Source of the DNA: Mongoliibacter ruber | Lineage (GTDB): Bacteria; Bacteroidota; Bacteroidia; Cytophagales; Cyclobacteriaceae | Assembly: GCF_003003005.1 (NCBI RefSeq) | Contig: NZ_PVTR01000014.1 | Span: forward strand, 1 to 64,000 | Length of the DNA stretch: 64,000 nucleotides | Reading direction: 5' to 3' | Shown here: piece after piece, positions 63,865 to 64,000 of the stretch | How the letters are laid out: each line of letters begins with the position of its first letter | Numbering within the stretch: the first letter of the stretch is position 1 | Notes under the pieces: generated by a model | Databases searched by the model: none | What the model saw: only the letters and a program-made list of their open reading frames with translations | Told to the model about the DNA's origin: nothing | Program-made: the position numbers and the translations under genes

Positions 63865-64000
63865 GCTTTAATTTTGGGTAGGGTAAAGTGGATAGTTGTA
63901 CCAAGACCTAATTCTGATTCCACCCAGATTTCCCCATTAAAGTTTTCTATAATTTTCTTGACTATGCTAAGCCCCATACCAGTTCCTCCATATTGATCCT
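63861..64000 (-). CDS. Histidine kinase, C-terminal fragment (continues beyond window)
   Basis: The last 45 or so residues of a kinase ATPase domain are visible: [20 protein letters not shown] (G2 box) and [19 protein letters not shown], then a TGA that shares ATGA with the next kinase start. The N-terminal part lies past the right edge. With the next two genes it forms a kinase-kinase-regulator operon. Confidence 0.9.
   Translation of the reverse strand, partial: DQYGGTGMGLSIVKKIIENFNGEIWVESELGLGTTIHFTLPKIKA

Overview
The window comes from a Bacteroidota chromosome, most likely an aerobic Cytophagales member near Cyclobacteriaceae (inference). The phylum is supported by a SusC/SusD pair under an ECF sigma/FecR pair, a type IX secretion tail on a CotH protein, MBG/YDG repeat adhesins, promoters of the TTG-N17-20-TAnnTTTG type, and almost no Shine-Dalgarno sites. 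The DNA is AT-rich, and there is no prophage, transposase or CRISPR array.

Positions 9931 down to 1 form one minus-strand operon: a Tat-exported 5'-nucleotidase-like protein that has lost its metal ligands, three tandem 'tail collar' proteins, a periplasmic-binding-fold protein without a signal peptide, and the 5' part of a giant secreted protein. That giant has a YDG domain and at least 22 MBG repeats of exactly 213 bp, and runs off the left edge. The spacing is tight (gaps of 2 and 5 bp, then a TGATG overlap), so these genes probably build one uncharacterised surface apparatus.

Positions 10.7-34.8 kb form a sugar-catabolism island: a GH95 glycosidase, a zinc-type dehydrogenase, a PQQ/cytochrome c sugar dehydrogenase, a double cupin, a cupin-cupin-gluconolactonase fusion, ketoglutarate semialdehyde dehydrogenase, a KdaD/XylX-type dehydratase, ECF sigma/FecR, SusC/SusD, an exported RraA-like protein, a Tat-exported enolase-superfamily sugar-acid dehydratase, a BASS-family symporter and a secreted SnoaL-like protein. 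Export signals suggest that oxidation, lactone opening and the first dehydration occur outside the cytoplasm. The keto-deoxy acid would then be imported and turned into 2-oxoglutarate. A nearly identical 17-bp palindrome lies before both the PQQ dehydrogenase and kdaD genes.

Positions 35-49 kb hold mixed genes: CPBP protease, DUF998, two tiny ORFs, a Crp/Fnr regulator, a lipoprotein, a large CotH/lamin-tail T9SS protein, DinB beside a WYL regulator, and VOC/SRPBCC genes around a GlxA-type regulator. An XRE regulator and tRNA-Pro(GGG) follow. A dispersed repeat of about 125-176 bp occurs four times in the window, each copy about 70 bp past the 3' end of a same-strand gene.

Positions 49.6-53.8 kb encode a lipoprotein subtilase followed after 1 bp by an exported, membrane-anchored TPR-CHAT (caspase-like) protein, then a possible small RNA. 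The rest holds a second PQQ/cytochrome dehydrogenase with ThuA, a HAD phosphatase, an MBL hydrolase with an ACP-like small protein, a Tat-exported Gfo/Idh/MocA oxidoreductase, an MFS transporter, and a histidine kinase/Rcp-type response-regulator cluster that continues past the right edge.
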